DNA of 64,000 nucleotides, taken from assembly GCF_014268815.2 (NCBI RefSeq), contig NZ_JABWRE020000001.1:2547001-2611000 (forward strand). The letters are read 5' to 3'. The translations under genes were made by a program, and so were the position numbers. How positions within the stretch are numbered: position 1 is the first letter of the stretch; every line of letters starts with the position of its first letter. The stretch comes from Pseudomonas urmiensis (GTDB lineage Bacteria; Pseudomonadota; Gammaproteobacteria; Pseudomonadales; Pseudomonadaceae). The notes beneath the pieces are model-generated. The model did no database searches, was not told the DNA's origin, and saw only the letters and a program-made list of their open reading frames with translations. Of this stretch, positions 34,370 to 43,651 are shown piece after piece.

Positions 34370-35803
34370 ATGGAACTGCACATCCGCCTGCAAGGCCGCA
34401 AAGCGCTGGCCGACCAGCTCTACCAGCAACTGCGCGCCGGCATCGACAGCGGCCATCTGGCCGCCGGCACCCAGTTACCGCCAAGCCGGTTGCTGGCCGA
34501 GCAGTTGGGCGTTTCACGCAAGACCGTGGCCGAAGCCTACTCACGCCTGACCTACGAGAATCTGCTCAGCGCGGTGGTCGGCCGGGGCACCTTCATCAGC
34601 CCGCGCCAAGCCAGCCAACCAGGCCAAGCGCAGACGATTGCCCTGGCCGCGGCCGAATCGCTGACGCGCTGGCAGCAGCGCGCCACGGTGCTGGCCAGAA
34701 GTGCCCTGGACAGGCCCTCACGCTATGACTTCATCGGCGGCGCCTCGATCAAGTCGCAGTTCCCCTTCGACCAGTGGCGCAGTTGCCTGCAATACGCCCT
34801 GCGTCGCAGCCAACGCCACCCGGAACGCCAGTTTTCCGCCCAGGGCTTGCCCGAGCTGCGCGAAGCCATCGCCCATCACATCGCCTTCGCCCGGGGCGTG
34901 CACTGCAGCGCGGCGGACATCCTGGTGTGCAATGGCGCGCAACAGGCCCTGGACCTGATCGCCCGGGTATTGATCGAGCCCGGATGTCCAGTGGCGATGG
35001 AAGATCCCGGCTACCCGCCCGCACGCCAGCTGTTCCTGGCCTTGGGGGCGCGCCTGCAATCGGTGCCGGTGGACGATGAGGGCCTGTGCGTCGAGCAGAT
35101 CGCCGACGGCACCCGGCTGATCTATGTGACACCCTCGCATCAGTTCCCGCTCGGCATGCCGATGAGCGAACGACGCCGGGCGGCACTGCTGGCGCGCGCC
35201 GCCGAGCTGGGCGCGCTGATCATCGAGGATGACTACGATTGCGAGTTCCGCTACCACGGCCAAGCCAGCGATGCGCTACAGCGGCTCGATCGGCATGGTT
35301 TAGTGGCCTATGTCGGCACCTTCTCCAAGACCCTGCTGCCAGAACTGCGCCTGGGCTACGCCGTGCTGCCGCCTGCGGTATTGCAAGCGGCCTGCGTGGC
35401 CAAGCACCTGAGCGACTGGCACAGCCCTACCCTGCAGCAGTGGGCGCTGGCGCGGTTTATCAGCGAGGGCCACCTGAGCAAGCATATCCGCCGCTGCCAT
35501 GAGATCTACAGCGCCCGCCGGGCTAGGATCCTGGCGCGCCTGGACAGCGACCTGGCGCCCTGGCTGACGGCGGTACCGGCCAACGCCGGCTTTCACTTGA
35601 GCGCGTTGGCCAGCCCCGGGGTTGACGTCGAGCTGTTGACCAGCCTGGCCCGCAAGGTCGAGGTCGGTCTGTACTCTCTGGCGCCGTTCTTCAGCGAAGC
35701 GCCGGTGAGGCCGGGGCTGGCGCTGGGCTTTGGGGCCATCGAGCTGCTGGATATCGACCCGGCCCTGGACCGGGTGCGTGATACCCTGCAACAACTCAGC
35801 TAA
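34370..35803 (+). CDS. MocR-type PLP-dependent transcriptional regulator (GntR-aminotransferase fusion)
   Basis: A 477-residue chimera: GntR winged helix at 5-75 (KALADQLYQQLRAGIDSGHLAAGTQLPPSRLLAEQLGVSRKTVAEAYSRL), then a class I aminotransferase fold from about 120. The PLP lysine (Lys320) lies in YVGTFSKTLLPELRLGY, with the aspartate in IIEDDYDCEFRY. MocR proteins (PdxR, GabR) use PLP-bound ligand sensing to control vitamin B6 or amine metabolism. I start at 34370, not at the earlier open frame. It overlaps the 3' end of the convergent MFS gene by 8 bases. Confidence 0.9.
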   Translation: MELHIRLQGRKALADQLYQQLRAGIDSGHLAAGTQLPPSRLLAEQLGVSRKTVAEAYSRLTYENLLSAVVGRGTFISPRQASQPGQAQTIALAAAESLTRWQQRATVLARSALDRPSRYDFIGGASIKSQFPFDQWRSCLQYALRRSQRHPERQFSAQGLPELREAIAHHIAFARGVHCSAADILVCNGAQQALDLIARVLIEPGCPVAMEDPGYPPARQLFLALGARLQSVPVDDEGLCVEQIADGTRLIYVTPSHQFPLGMPMSERRRAALLARAAELGALIIEDDYDCEFRYHGQASDALQRLDRHGLVAYVGTFSKTLLPELRLGYAVLPPAVLQAACVAKHLSDWHSPTLQQWALARFISEGHLSKHIRRCHEIYSARRARILARLDSDLAPWLTAVPANAGFHLSALASPGVDVELLTSLARKVEVGLYSLAPFFSEAPVRPGLALGFGAIELLDIDPALDRVRDTLQQLS

Positions 35804-36986
35804 GCGCTTGGGCTGCCCGCTCGGGTCGGGCGATAGCGCCGGCGTAACCCTGCGGGGCGAACCGCGCGGTCACCAGTAGCATGGCCAGTACCGTGCAGGT
35901 CAGGAGCATCCACGACGCCTGGAAGTCGCCGCTGACATCGCGCAGCCAGCCGGTGATGTAGGGCACGATGCCCGTGATGATAAAGCCGATGCCCTGTACG
36001 AACGAGGCCAGGCTACCAGCCTCGGCCGGGGTTTTCAGGTGTTCCAGGGTCAAGGTCAGGCTTAGGCTGAAGCACGACCCCAGGCCCAGACCGATCAGCG
36101 CCACCCACAGCCCCATCGCCGCCGTCGGCGCCAATAGCAGGCCAAGGAAACCGCACAGCTGGATCAACAACGCCAGCCAAAGCCCCAGACGGCGATCGGC
36201 AAAACGCCGCAGCAACAGCGGCAAGCCCAGTGCGCCTGCAACCTGGAAGATGGTCATCAGGCCCACCAGATCGCCGCCACCTTGGGCAGTGCCACCGTGC
36301 TCCAGGTGATAAGCCGGCAGCCAGGCGACCATGCTGGTGTAGCCGCCGTTGATCAAGCCGAAGTACACCGCCAGCAGCCACGCACGACGGTTGCCGAACC
36401 AATGCCCACCGCCGCCGTTGGCGAGCGTGGGCGTGTCCTGGCGCGGGCGCAGCACTGCCCAGGCAAGCAACCCCAGCAAGGCCGGCACTGCCCAGATACC
36501 CAGGCCCGCCTGCCAATGGCCGAAATAGCCACTGATGTGCGGGCCGAGTACGGCAGCCATGCCACCACCACTCATCAAGGCCGCCGAGTACAGCCCCATG
36601 GTTGCCGCCAGACGGCCGGGGAACCAACGGTTGACCAACCCCGGCATCATGCCCTGCACCACTGCCACCCCCAGGCCTGCGACCACCGCACTGGCAATCA
36701 GCGCCCAGACCGTGTCCAGCTGCAAGCGCCAAAGACAGGCCACGGCAATCGCCGCCAAGCCCATCAGCATGCCGCCATGCTCACTCAGCCAGCGGCGTAG
36801 CCAAGGGTGAAGCAAGGGCATCAGGCCCATGCACAGCACCGGCAGGGCCGTCAGCAGCGCCGCTTGTTGATAGCCAAGGCCGGTGCTAGCGCGCATCGGT
36901 TCGAGCAGCGGGCCAATGCTGGTGAGAATTGGCCGCAGGTTGAGCGCCAACAGGACCACCAACAGCAGATTCAAAGCGCCTCTCAT
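35796..36986 (-). CDS. MFS transporter, cyanate/nitroimidazole (CynX/NimT) family
   Basis: A 396-residue twelve-helix transporter with the CynX-type N terminus (ALNLLLVVLLALNLRPILTSIGPLLEPMR) and the internal GTAQGGGDLVGLMTIFQVAGALGLPLLLRRFADRR. Relatives move cyanate or export small toxic compounds. ATG 36986 overlaps the stop of the deaminase gene (ATGA), so the two are one operon, which suggests that a purine, pyrimidine or amine base is the cargo. That link is inference. Confidence 0.88.
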   Translation of the reverse strand: MRGALNLLLVVLLALNLRPILTSIGPLLEPMRASTGLGYQQAALLTALPVLCMGLMPLLHPWLRRWLSEHGGMLMGLAAIAVACLWRLQLDTVWALIASAVVAGLGVAVVQGMMPGLVNRWFPGRLAATMGLYSAALMSGGGMAAVLGPHISGYFGHWQAGLGIWAVPALLGLLAWAVLRPRQDTPTLANGGGGHWFGNRRAWLLAVYFGLINGGYTSMVAWLPAYHLEHGGTAQGGGDLVGLMTIFQVAGALGLPLLLRRFADRRLGLWLALLIQLCGFLGLLLAPTAAMGLWVALIGLGLGSCFSLSLTLTLEHLKTPAEAGSLASFVQGIGFIITGIVPYITGWLRDVSGDFQASWMLLTCTVLAMLLVTARFAPQGYAGAIARPERAAQALS

Positions 36987-37441
36987 GCCTGCTGAACCTG
37001 CTGCCATTGGCGGTACAGATCAGCTTCGCCTGCCGGCTTGAGCGGGCGCAACGGCAGGCTTTGCTGCTGCGGTGGCTTGGCCATCTGCGCATAGACGGCG
37101 GCAGTAGACAGGCCATAGGGCTCGCCTTCCTCGTTGTCATAGGCAAACCAGGCCCGCTCGATACCGCATAGGTGCATGGCGGCCAGGCACATCGGGCAAG
37201 GGTGGCCGGTGGCGTAGATCTCGGCCCCGTCCAGGCGTGGCAGGCCCAAGGCCTGCGCAGCCTGGCGGATGGCTTGCATTTCGGCGTGGGCGGTCGGGTC
37301 CTGGCTGCGATGAATCTCGTTGACTGCGCGGGCGAGCACCTGACCTTGATAGACCAGGACGGCGCCAAACGGACGGCCACCGGCCTGAATATTGGCGCGG
37401 GCCAGATCAAGGGCCTCGCGCATGAACTGTTGGTTGGACAT
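36983..37441 (-). CDS. Nucleoside/cytosine-guanine deaminase family protein
   Basis: A 152-residue zinc deaminase: TAHAEMQAI with zinc ligand His52 and proton shuttle Glu54, and GHPCPMCLAAMH with ligands Cys82 and Cys85. The spacing and size match the guanine deaminase/tRNA-adenosine deaminase fold; free-base deaminases of this type include GuaD. It is translationally coupled to the CynX-like transporter downstream. Confidence 0.9.
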   Translation of the reverse strand: MSNQQFMREALDLARANIQAGGRPFGAVLVYQGQVLARAVNEIHRSQDPTAHAEMQAIRQAAQALGLPRLDGAEIYATGHPCPMCLAAMHLCGIERAWFAYDNEEGEPYGLSTAAVYAQMAKPPQQQSLPLRPLKPAGEADLYRQWQQVQQA

Positions 37442-37641
37442 GAAGCACTACTCCAGTTGCAGAGGGCAGCATTATCCCGCCTGGCAGGCTGTGGCTGAAA
37501 TGAAGAGATTGGATGCACCTCAGTGGCCACCTGAATAAGCCGATTGGCCTCCCGGCAAAGTCAGCAATTGGCTATCGGCGTGAACCGGCCACGGCGTTAA
37601 GGTTGCAGCCACTACCCCCTCACCTGTCACTGGAGATCGCC

Positions 37642-38079
37642 ATGCACAACCGAATCGAATGGGCCAAGCACGCACCCGATGCCTACAAAGCCATGGTCGG
37701 CCTGGAGCAGGCCCTGGCGAAAAGCGGGCTGGAGAATTCGCTACTGGAACTGGTGCGCCTGCGCGCCTCGCAGATCAATGGCTGCGCCTATTGCGTCAAC
37801 CTGCACGCCAACGACGCGCGCAAGGCTGGCGAAACCGAAGCACGTTTGCAGACGCTGACGGTCTGGCAAGAAACCAACTACTTCAGCCCCCGTGAACGTG
37901 CCGCCTTGGCGTGGGTTGAAAGCCTCACCCGCCTGCCTGAGCGGGGCGCACCGCAGTCTGAGTACCAAGCGCTGCAAGAGCACTTCGAGCCTGCCGAAGT
38001 CGCCAACCTGACCTTGGCCATCGCCGCCATCAATGCCTGGAACCGTTTTGGGGTTGGCTTTGCGATGGTGCCGGCCTGA
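37642..38079 (+). CDS. Carboxymuconolactone decarboxylase family (AhpD-like) protein
   Basis: A 145-residue protein with the AhpD-type redox centre NGCAYCVNLH (Cys48, Cys51, His55) preceded by ELVRLRASQ. Such proteins reduce peroxides or disulfides as alkylhydroperoxidases. TGGAGA precedes the ATG at 37642. It is followed by the KatB-type catalase, so this stretch may form an oxidative-stress pair, though 107 bases separate them. Confidence 0.9.
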   Translation: MHNRIEWAKHAPDAYKAMVGLEQALAKSGLENSLLELVRLRASQINGCAYCVNLHANDARKAGETEARLQTLTVWQETNYFSPRERAALAWVESLTRLPERGAPQSEYQALQEHFEPAEVANLTLAIAAINAWNRFGVGFAMVPA

Positions 38080-38186
38080 TAAGCGCCGTCTAAAAAGCAT
38101 CGCGCAGAAGGAGAAAGCTCCGACAGTGGTGGCGCAGCAAGCTACTTAGCATCGCAGGCCCGACCCACTAGACAAGGGCTCCTCAG

Positions 38187-39716
38187 ATGCCAGTAACCCG
38201 CCCCACCCGCTTGGCAGCCGCGCTGCTCGCTTCGGCCTTGTTCGCCAGCAACGGCCTGTATGCCGCCCACCTGACGCGCGACAATGGCGCGCCCGTGGGC
38301 GACAACCAGCACTCGCAGACTGCCGGCGCTGCAGGCCCAGTGCTGCTGCAGGACGTACAGCTGATCCAGAAGCTGCAACGCTTTGACCGCGAGCGCATCC
38401 CAGAGCGTGTGGTACATGCCCGCGGCACGGGCGCCCACGGGATATTCACCGCCTTCGAAGACCTCGGCGAGCTGACCCAAGCCTCGCTGTTCACTCCTGG
38501 CCTGCGCACGCCGGTGTTCGTGCGCTTCTCCTCGGTGGTGCATGGCCTGCATTCGCCAGAAACCCTGCGCGACCCACGCGGCTTTGCCACCCGCTTCTAC
38601 ACCGCCAGCGGCAACTGGGACCTGGTGGGCAACAACTTCCCAACCTTCTTCATCCGCGATGCAATCAAGTTCCCGGACATGGTGCATGCCTTCAAGCCCG
38701 ATCCACGCACCAACCTGGGCGATGACAAACGGCGTTTCGACCTGTTCTCGCACATGCCCGAAGCCACCCGCACGCTGACCCTGCTGTACTCCAACCAAGG
38801 CACGCCAAAAAGCTACCGGCACATGGACGGCAACAGCGTGCACGCCTACAAGTTCGTCAACGCCAAGGGCGAGACGACTTATGTGAAGTTTCACTGGAAA
38901 AGCCTGCAGGGCCAGGTCAACCTCGACCCAGCCGCCGTTGAGCAGATCCAAGGCAAAGACTTCAGCCACATGACCGCTGACCTGATCAACGCCATCAGTC
39001 GTGGCGAACACCCCAAATGGGACTTGTACATTCAGACCCTGAGCCCAGAGGCGCTGGCCAAGTTCGATTTCGACCCACTAGACCCCACCAAGATCTGGCC
39101 CGATGTAGCCGAACGTCGTGTCGGCCAAATGGTGCTCAATCGCAACGTCGACAACGTCTTCCAGGAAACCGAACAGGTGGCCCTGGCCCCGTCCAACCTG
39201 ATCGCCGGGATCGAGCCTTCCGAGGATCGTCTGCTGCAAGGTCGGCTGTTCTCCTATGCGGATACGCAGATGTATCGCGTCGGCGCCAACGCCAGCAGCC
39301 TGCCGATCAATCAGCCACGGGCAGCGGTAGACAATGGCAACCAGGATGGCGCGCACAACCCCGGTCGCAGCAAAGACAGCGTCAACTATCAACCCAGCCG
39401 CCTAAAACCACGCACCACGCCTGAGGCGGCGCGCTACAGTGCCCTGCCACTGGCGGGCAGCACGCAGCAGCAAGGGATCGCCCGTGAGCAGAACTTCAAG
39501 CAGGCTGGCGAGCTGTTCCGCTCCTTCTCCGAGGCTGAGCAGCGCGACCTGATCAACAGCTTTGGCCAGTCGCTGGCAGCAGCCGATGATGAAAGCAAGC
39601 TGATCATCCTGTCGTTCCTGTACAAGGCTGATCCGGCCTATGGCGAAGGTGTGGCCAAGGTGGCCAAAGGCGATCTGGAGCAGATGAAAGTACTGGCGGC
39701 CAAACTCGAAGACTGA
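38187..39716 (+). CDS. katB: Periplasmic catalase KatB
   Basis: A 509-residue monofunctional heme catalase with an N-terminal signal peptide (cut near GLYAA, residue 27), as in P. aeruginosa KatB (513). It shows catalytic His77 in ERVVHARGTGAHG, the Asn in NWDLVGNNFPTFF, and the proximal heme Tyr in RLFSYADTQMYRVG. It removes hydrogen peroxide in the periplasm. The Shine-Dalgarno is weak. It ends six bases from the convergent AraC gene, with AGCGC-CTA-GCGCT as the only possible terminator. Confidence 0.93.
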   Translation: MPVTRPTRLAAALLASALFASNGLYAAHLTRDNGAPVGDNQHSQTAGAAGPVLLQDVQLIQKLQRFDRERIPERVVHARGTGAHGIFTAFEDLGELTQASLFTPGLRTPVFVRFSSVVHGLHSPETLRDPRGFATRFYTASGNWDLVGNNFPTFFIRDAIKFPDMVHAFKPDPRTNLGDDKRRFDLFSHMPEATRTLTLLYSNQGTPKSYRHMDGNSVHAYKFVNAKGETTYVKFHWKSLQGQVNLDPAAVEQIQGKDFSHMTADLINAISRGEHPKWDLYIQTLSPEALAKFDFDPLDPTKIWPDVAERRVGQMVLNRNVDNVFQETEQVALAPSNLIAGIEPSEDRLLQGRLFSYADTQMYRVGANASSLPINQPRAAVDNGNQDGAHNPGRSKDSVNYQPSRLKPRTTPEAARYSALPLAGSTQQQGIAREQNFKQAGELFRSFSEAEQRDLINSFGQSLAAADDESKLIILSFLYKADPAYGEGVAKVAKGDLEQMKVLAAKLED

Positions 39717-39722
39717 AAGCGC

Positions 39723-40739
39723 CTAGCGCTCGTGGCGATTGAGCCGCGAGCGGTAACTGCCCGGGCTATGCCCGGTCCACTTCTTGAACGCGCGATGGAA
39801 CGCGCTGGGTTCCTGAAAGCCGGTCTGCTCGGCGATCTCGGCGATGCTCAGGCTGCCCTCGCGCAGACGCTCGAAGGCCATGGCCCGGCGCACTTCATCC
39901 TTGATCTGCTGGTACGAGCGCCCTTCACGTTCCAGCTGGCGGCGAAAGCTGCTGGCACTCAAGCCCTGACGTTCAGCCAGGGCAGTCAGCGTCGGCCACT
40001 GGCCATAGCGCCTGGCGCGCAAATGCCGGTAAACCTCGGCGACCAAACCATTTTGATTACGAAAGCGGATCACCAGCCCCTGGGGTGCGGTGCGCAAGAA
40101 GGTTTTCAAGGCTGCCACGTCTTGCACCACCGGCAGGCGCAGGTAGGCATTGTCGAACTCGACCTCGGTGCGGCCACTGCCCAGACGCAGATCAGGCCCC
40201 CACAACAGCGTGTCGTCTTCCTGGGTGGGTCGGGCGACGGCAAGTTCGGTGCGGTCGATGACGATACGCCGCCCCGCCAACCAACACAGCAAACCGACCA
40301 CCAACACCAGGTAGGTTTCTTCGGCATAGACCCGGGTCAGCGGGTCTTCGATACTCGACTGCACGCTGATCACCGCGCGCCCGCCGCGCACCGAAAAACT
40401 CCCGCGCAGGTCACGCAAAAACAGGGCGAAATTACCCAGGCACTGACGCAGGGCCTTCTCCAGGTTCGGCTCCTGCACCAGCCCACGGCAGATCAAGGCA
40501 AAGCTGCCAATCGGCATGCCGTGGCTGTCGAGGCGGAAAAACTCATCGTCAAGCGCATGGATCAGGTCTAGCCACAGGCGCGCGAAGGCCTTGGCCGGCA
40601 CCCGCTCCTGGGGCTGATCGAGCAAGGCGGGGTCGATGCCAACGGCCAACAAGTGGCCATCGCGCTGCTCGGGCTGATCGCGCAGGGCATGCACCATGGC
40701 ATTGAGAAAGTACACCGCGACCGAATCGCTATCGCGCAT
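39723..40739 (-). CDS. AraC family transcriptional regulator (OruR/ArgR-like architecture)
   Basis: A 338-residue regulator: N-terminal ligand domain of the Arabinose_bd type (about 15-200) and a C-terminal AraC HTH (PTLTALAERQGLSASSFRRQLEREGRSYQQIKDE, AMAFERLREGSLSIAEIAEQTGFQEPSAFHRAFKKWTGHSPGSYR). It is divergent from the thiolase operon with 169 bases between the starts, so it probably controls that operon. Regulators of this shape often respond to amino or acyl compounds. Confidence 0.9.
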   Translation of the reverse strand: MRDSDSVAVYFLNAMVHALRDQPEQRDGHLLAVGIDPALLDQPQERVPAKAFARLWLDLIHALDDEFFRLDSHGMPIGSFALICRGLVQEPNLEKALRQCLGNFALFLRDLRGSFSVRGGRAVISVQSSIEDPLTRVYAEETYLVLVVGLLCWLAGRRIVIDRTELAVARPTQEDDTLLWGPDLRLGSGRTEVEFDNAYLRLPVVQDVAALKTFLRTAPQGLVIRFRNQNGLVAEVYRHLRARRYGQWPTLTALAERQGLSASSFRRQLEREGRSYQQIKDEVRRAMAFERLREGSLSIAEIAEQTGFQEPSAFHRAFKKWTGHSPGSYRSRLNRHER

Positions 40740-40908
40740 GGTTGATGTTCACTGTCTAGGCTGAGTGGCAAAAAATGCCAGGTTGACTGAGCAGATCCGA
40801 CATAGGCCCTGCCTCGACCTTTGCCTAGACTCGACCCACTGTGGATACCGCGGTCATTCTCGCAGAGCCAGGCCCTATCCCGCCACGCCTTCGCAATTGG
40901 AGCCTCAT

Positions 40909-42093
40909 ATGAGCAGTGCAGAAATCTACGTTGTCAGTGCCGTGCGTTCAGCCATCGGTGGCTTTGGCGGTTCGCTCAAGGACCTGCCCCTGGCAGATCT
41001 GGCCAGCGCGGTTACCCGTGCGGCGATCGAGCGTTCAGGCGTGGCGGCCGAGCAGATCGGTCATGTGGTCATGGGCAACGTGATCCCCACTGAACCGCGC
41101 GACGCCTACCTCGGCCGGGTGGCGGCGATGAACGCTGGCATCCCCAAGGAAACCCCGGCGTTCAACGTCAACCGCCTGTGCGGCTCGGGCTTGCAGGCAA
41201 TCGTCTCGGCAGCCCAAGGCTTGTTGCTGGGGGATTGCGAGGTAGCCTTGGCTGCTGGTGCCGAATCGATGAGCCGCGGCCCGTATCTGCTGCCGCAAGC
41301 CCGTTGGGGGGCACGCATGGGCGACCTGCAGGGCATCGACTACATGGTCGGCATTCTTCAGGATCCGTTCGAACACTTCCACATGGGCATCACTGCCGAG
41401 AACGTTGCGGCCAAGCACGGCATCACCCGGCAAATGCAGGATGAACTGGCCCTGACCAGCCAGCAACGCGCCGCCCGCGCCATCGCCGAGGGCCGTTTCG
41501 CCAGCCAGATCGTGCCGCTGGAACTCAAGACCCGTAAGGGCAGCGTGCAGTTCGCCGTGGACGAGCATGTGCGCGGCGATGTCAGCGCCGAGCAGTTGGC
41601 CGGCATGAAGACCGTATTCAAGAAAGATGGCAGCGTCACTGCGGGCAATGCCAGCGGCATCAATGACGGCGCCGCCGGGCTGGTGCTGGCCACTGGCGAT
41701 GCGGTACGCCGACTGGGCCTGAAGCCATTGGCGCGGCTGGTGGCCTACGCCCATGCGGGGGTGGAACCGGCATTGATGGGGCTGGGGCCGATTCCGGCCA
41801 CGCAGAAGGTGCTGGAAAAGGCAGGTCTTTCGGTCAGCGACCTGGACGTGATCGAATCCAACGAAGCCTTCGCCGCCCAGGCCTGCGCGGTCGCCCGCGC
41901 GCTGGACTTCGACCCGGAAAAGGTCAACCCCAACGGCTCGGGCATTTCTCTGGGCCACCCGGTAGGCGCCACCGGGGCGATCATCGCCACCAAGGCCATC
42001 CATGAACTACAGCGCATCCAGGGCCGCTACGCCCTGGCTACCATGTGCATCGGCGGCGGCCAAGGCATCGCCGTCGTCTTCGAACGCGTGTAA
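40909..42093 (+). CDS. Acetyl-CoA C-acyltransferase (thiolase)
   Basis: A 394-residue thiolase with all catalytic residues: Cys91 in VNRLCGSGLQA, His350 in GISLGHPVGATGA and Cys380 in MCIGGGQGIAV. It cleaves or forms 3-ketoacyl-CoA. I start at 40909 behind TTGGAGCC; the upstream open frame continues into the promoter. It is 12 bases upstream of the 3-hydroxyacyl-CoA dehydrogenase, giving the last two steps of beta-oxidation. The chain length handled is not evident. Confidence 0.93.
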   Translation: MSSAEIYVVSAVRSAIGGFGGSLKDLPLADLASAVTRAAIERSGVAAEQIGHVVMGNVIPTEPRDAYLGRVAAMNAGIPKETPAFNVNRLCGSGLQAIVSAAQGLLLGDCEVALAAGAESMSRGPYLLPQARWGARMGDLQGIDYMVGILQDPFEHFHMGITAENVAAKHGITRQMQDELALTSQQRAARAIAEGRFASQIVPLELKTRKGSVQFAVDEHVRGDVSAEQLAGMKTVFKKDGSVTAGNASGINDGAAGLVLATGDAVRRLGLKPLARLVAYAHAGVEPALMGLGPIPATQKVLEKAGLSVSDLDVIESNEAFAAQACAVARALDFDPEKVNPNGSGISLGHPVGATGAIIATKAIHELQRIQGRYALATMCIGGGQGIAVVFERV

Positions 42094-42105
42094 GGAATCG
42101 TCAAT

Positions 42106-42954
42106 ATGAGCATTGAACAGATCGCCGTGATCGGCGCCGGCACCATGGGCAATGGTATCGCCCAGGTGTGTGCCGTGGCGGGCTTCCAGGTGCTGGTCAT
42201 CGACGTTTCGGACGCTGCCCTGGAACGCGGCGTGGCGACCCTGAGCAAGAACCTCGAACGCCAGGTCAACAAAGGTACCCTCGCCGCTGATCAGGCCGAG
42301 GCGGCCAAGACGCGGATCCGCACCAGTACCGACTACGCCGCCCTGAGCAGCGCGCAGTTGGTGATCGAGGCCGCGACTGAGAACCTTGAGCTGAAGCTGC
42401 GCATCCTCAAGCAGGTGGCCGCCAACGTTGGCGCCGATTGCCTGATCGCCACCAACACCTCGTCGCTGTCGGTCACCCAGTTGGCCGCAAGCATCGAGCA
42501 CCCTGAGCGCTTCATCGGCGTGCACTTCTTCAACCCGGTGCCGATGATGGCGCTGGTCGAGATCATTCGTGGCCTGCAAACCAGCGACAGTACCTACGCC
42601 CAGGCCTTGCTGGTGACCGAGAAGCTCGGCAAGACGCCCATCACCGCCGGCAATCGCCCAGGTTTTGTGGTCAACCGCATCCTGGTACCGATGATCAACG
42701 AGGCGATCTTCGTCCGTCAGGAGGGCCTGGCCAGCGCCGAGGATATCGATACCGGCATGCGCCTTGGCTGCAACCAACCGATCGGCCCGCTGGCATTGGC
42801 TGACCTGATTGGCCTGGACACGCTGCTGGCGATCATGGAGGCCTTCCATGAGGGCTTCAACGACAGCAAGTACCGCCCTGCCCCGCTGCTCAAGGAAATG
42901 GTCGCCGCCGGGTACTTGGGGCGCAAGAGTGGCCGCGGGTTCTTCACCTACTGA
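42106..42954 (+). CDS. 3-hydroxybutyryl-CoA dehydrogenase family protein
   Basis: A 282-residue NAD-dependent enzyme: IAVIGAGTMGNGIAQVCAVAGF (NAD motif), VIEAATENLELK, IATNTSSLSVTQLA, and the catalytic His-Glu pair in FIGVHFFNPVPMMALVEIIRG. Its size is that of HbdA/PaaH. It oxidises 3-hydroxyacyl-CoA to the ketoacyl-CoA cleaved by the preceding thiolase. Confidence 0.93.
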   Translation: MSIEQIAVIGAGTMGNGIAQVCAVAGFQVLVIDVSDAALERGVATLSKNLERQVNKGTLAADQAEAAKTRIRTSTDYAALSSAQLVIEAATENLELKLRILKQVAANVGADCLIATNTSSLSVTQLAASIEHPERFIGVHFFNPVPMMALVEIIRGLQTSDSTYAQALLVTEKLGKTPITAGNRPGFVVNRILVPMINEAIFVRQEGLASAEDIDTGMRLGCNQPIGPLALADLIGLDTLLAIMEAFHEGFNDSKYRPAPLLKEMVAAGYLGRKSGRGFFTY

Positions 42955-42967
42955 TGGAGCGAGTGCC

Positions 42968-43552
42968 ATGCCAGTCAACGCTGCCCTGCGCTGTGCCAAC
43001 TTCGATGAGCGTCGCGACAAGGCCATGGCACTGTTTGCCGAAAAAGGCTTCGGCCAGGTCAGCATGCGCGAGCTGGCGGCGCATGTCGGCCTGACGGCAG
43101 GCTCGCTGTACCACCACTTCCCCAGTAAACAGGACTTGCTCTACGACCTGATCGAGGAGTTGTACGAGGAGCTGCAAGCGACCCTCGATCAAGGGCGACG
43201 GGCTTTGGCGCGAGGCAAGCCGGTGTTGGCAAGCCTGGTAGCCGCGCATTGGCAACTGCATGCCGAACGGCCGCTGCAGTTTCGCCTGGCCGAGCGCGAC
43301 CTGTGCTGCCTGAGCGAAGGCCAGCAAGCGCGTTTGCTGGTCGCTCGCAAGCGTTACGAGGCGGGCTTGTTACACCTGATTGCGCCCAAGGCCTCGTTGG
43401 CAGGTGAGAGGCTGGCAGCCACTGCGCATGTGCTGGCGACCCTGCTCAATCAGTTGCCAGGGTGGCTGCATGGCCGGGGCTTGCCCGCAGATCAGAGCCT
43501 TGCGCTGATGGAGAGTGTGTTGCTGGGTGGGATCGAGCGGACCTTGCGCTAG
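42968..43552 (+). CDS. TetR family transcriptional regulator
   Basis: A 194-residue regulator with an N-terminal TetR HTH (KAMALFAEKGFGQVSMRELAAHVGLTAGSLYHHFPSKQDLLYDLI, about residues 16-62) and a helical ligand domain. It follows the dehydrogenase by 13 bases, in the same operon, so it probably responds to an acyl-CoA and represses its own operon; the AraC gene upstream would be a second control. A REP pair follows. Confidence 0.9.
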   Translation: MPVNAALRCANFDERRDKAMALFAEKGFGQVSMRELAAHVGLTAGSLYHHFPSKQDLLYDLIEELYEELQATLDQGRRALARGKPVLASLVAAHWQLHAERPLQFRLAERDLCCLSEGQQARLLVARKRYEAGLLHLIAPKASLAGERLAATAHVLATLLNQLPGWLHGRGLPADQSLALMESVLLGGIERTLR

Positions 43553-43563
43553 GCTGTGCCGCC

Positions 43564-43637
43564 CTTATCGCGGGGCAAGCCCGCTCCCACACAACCTCCT
43601 CAACCCGTGTAGGAGCGGGCTTGCCCGCGATGAGGCC
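43564..43637. repeat. Inverted REP pair
   Basis: CTTATCGCGGGGCAAGCCCG plus CTCCCACA faces GTAGGAGCGGGCTTGCCCGC plus GATGAGGCC. It lies between the convergent TetR and symporter genes. Confidence 0.9.
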
Positions 43638-43651
43638 ACCCCACGTCAGCT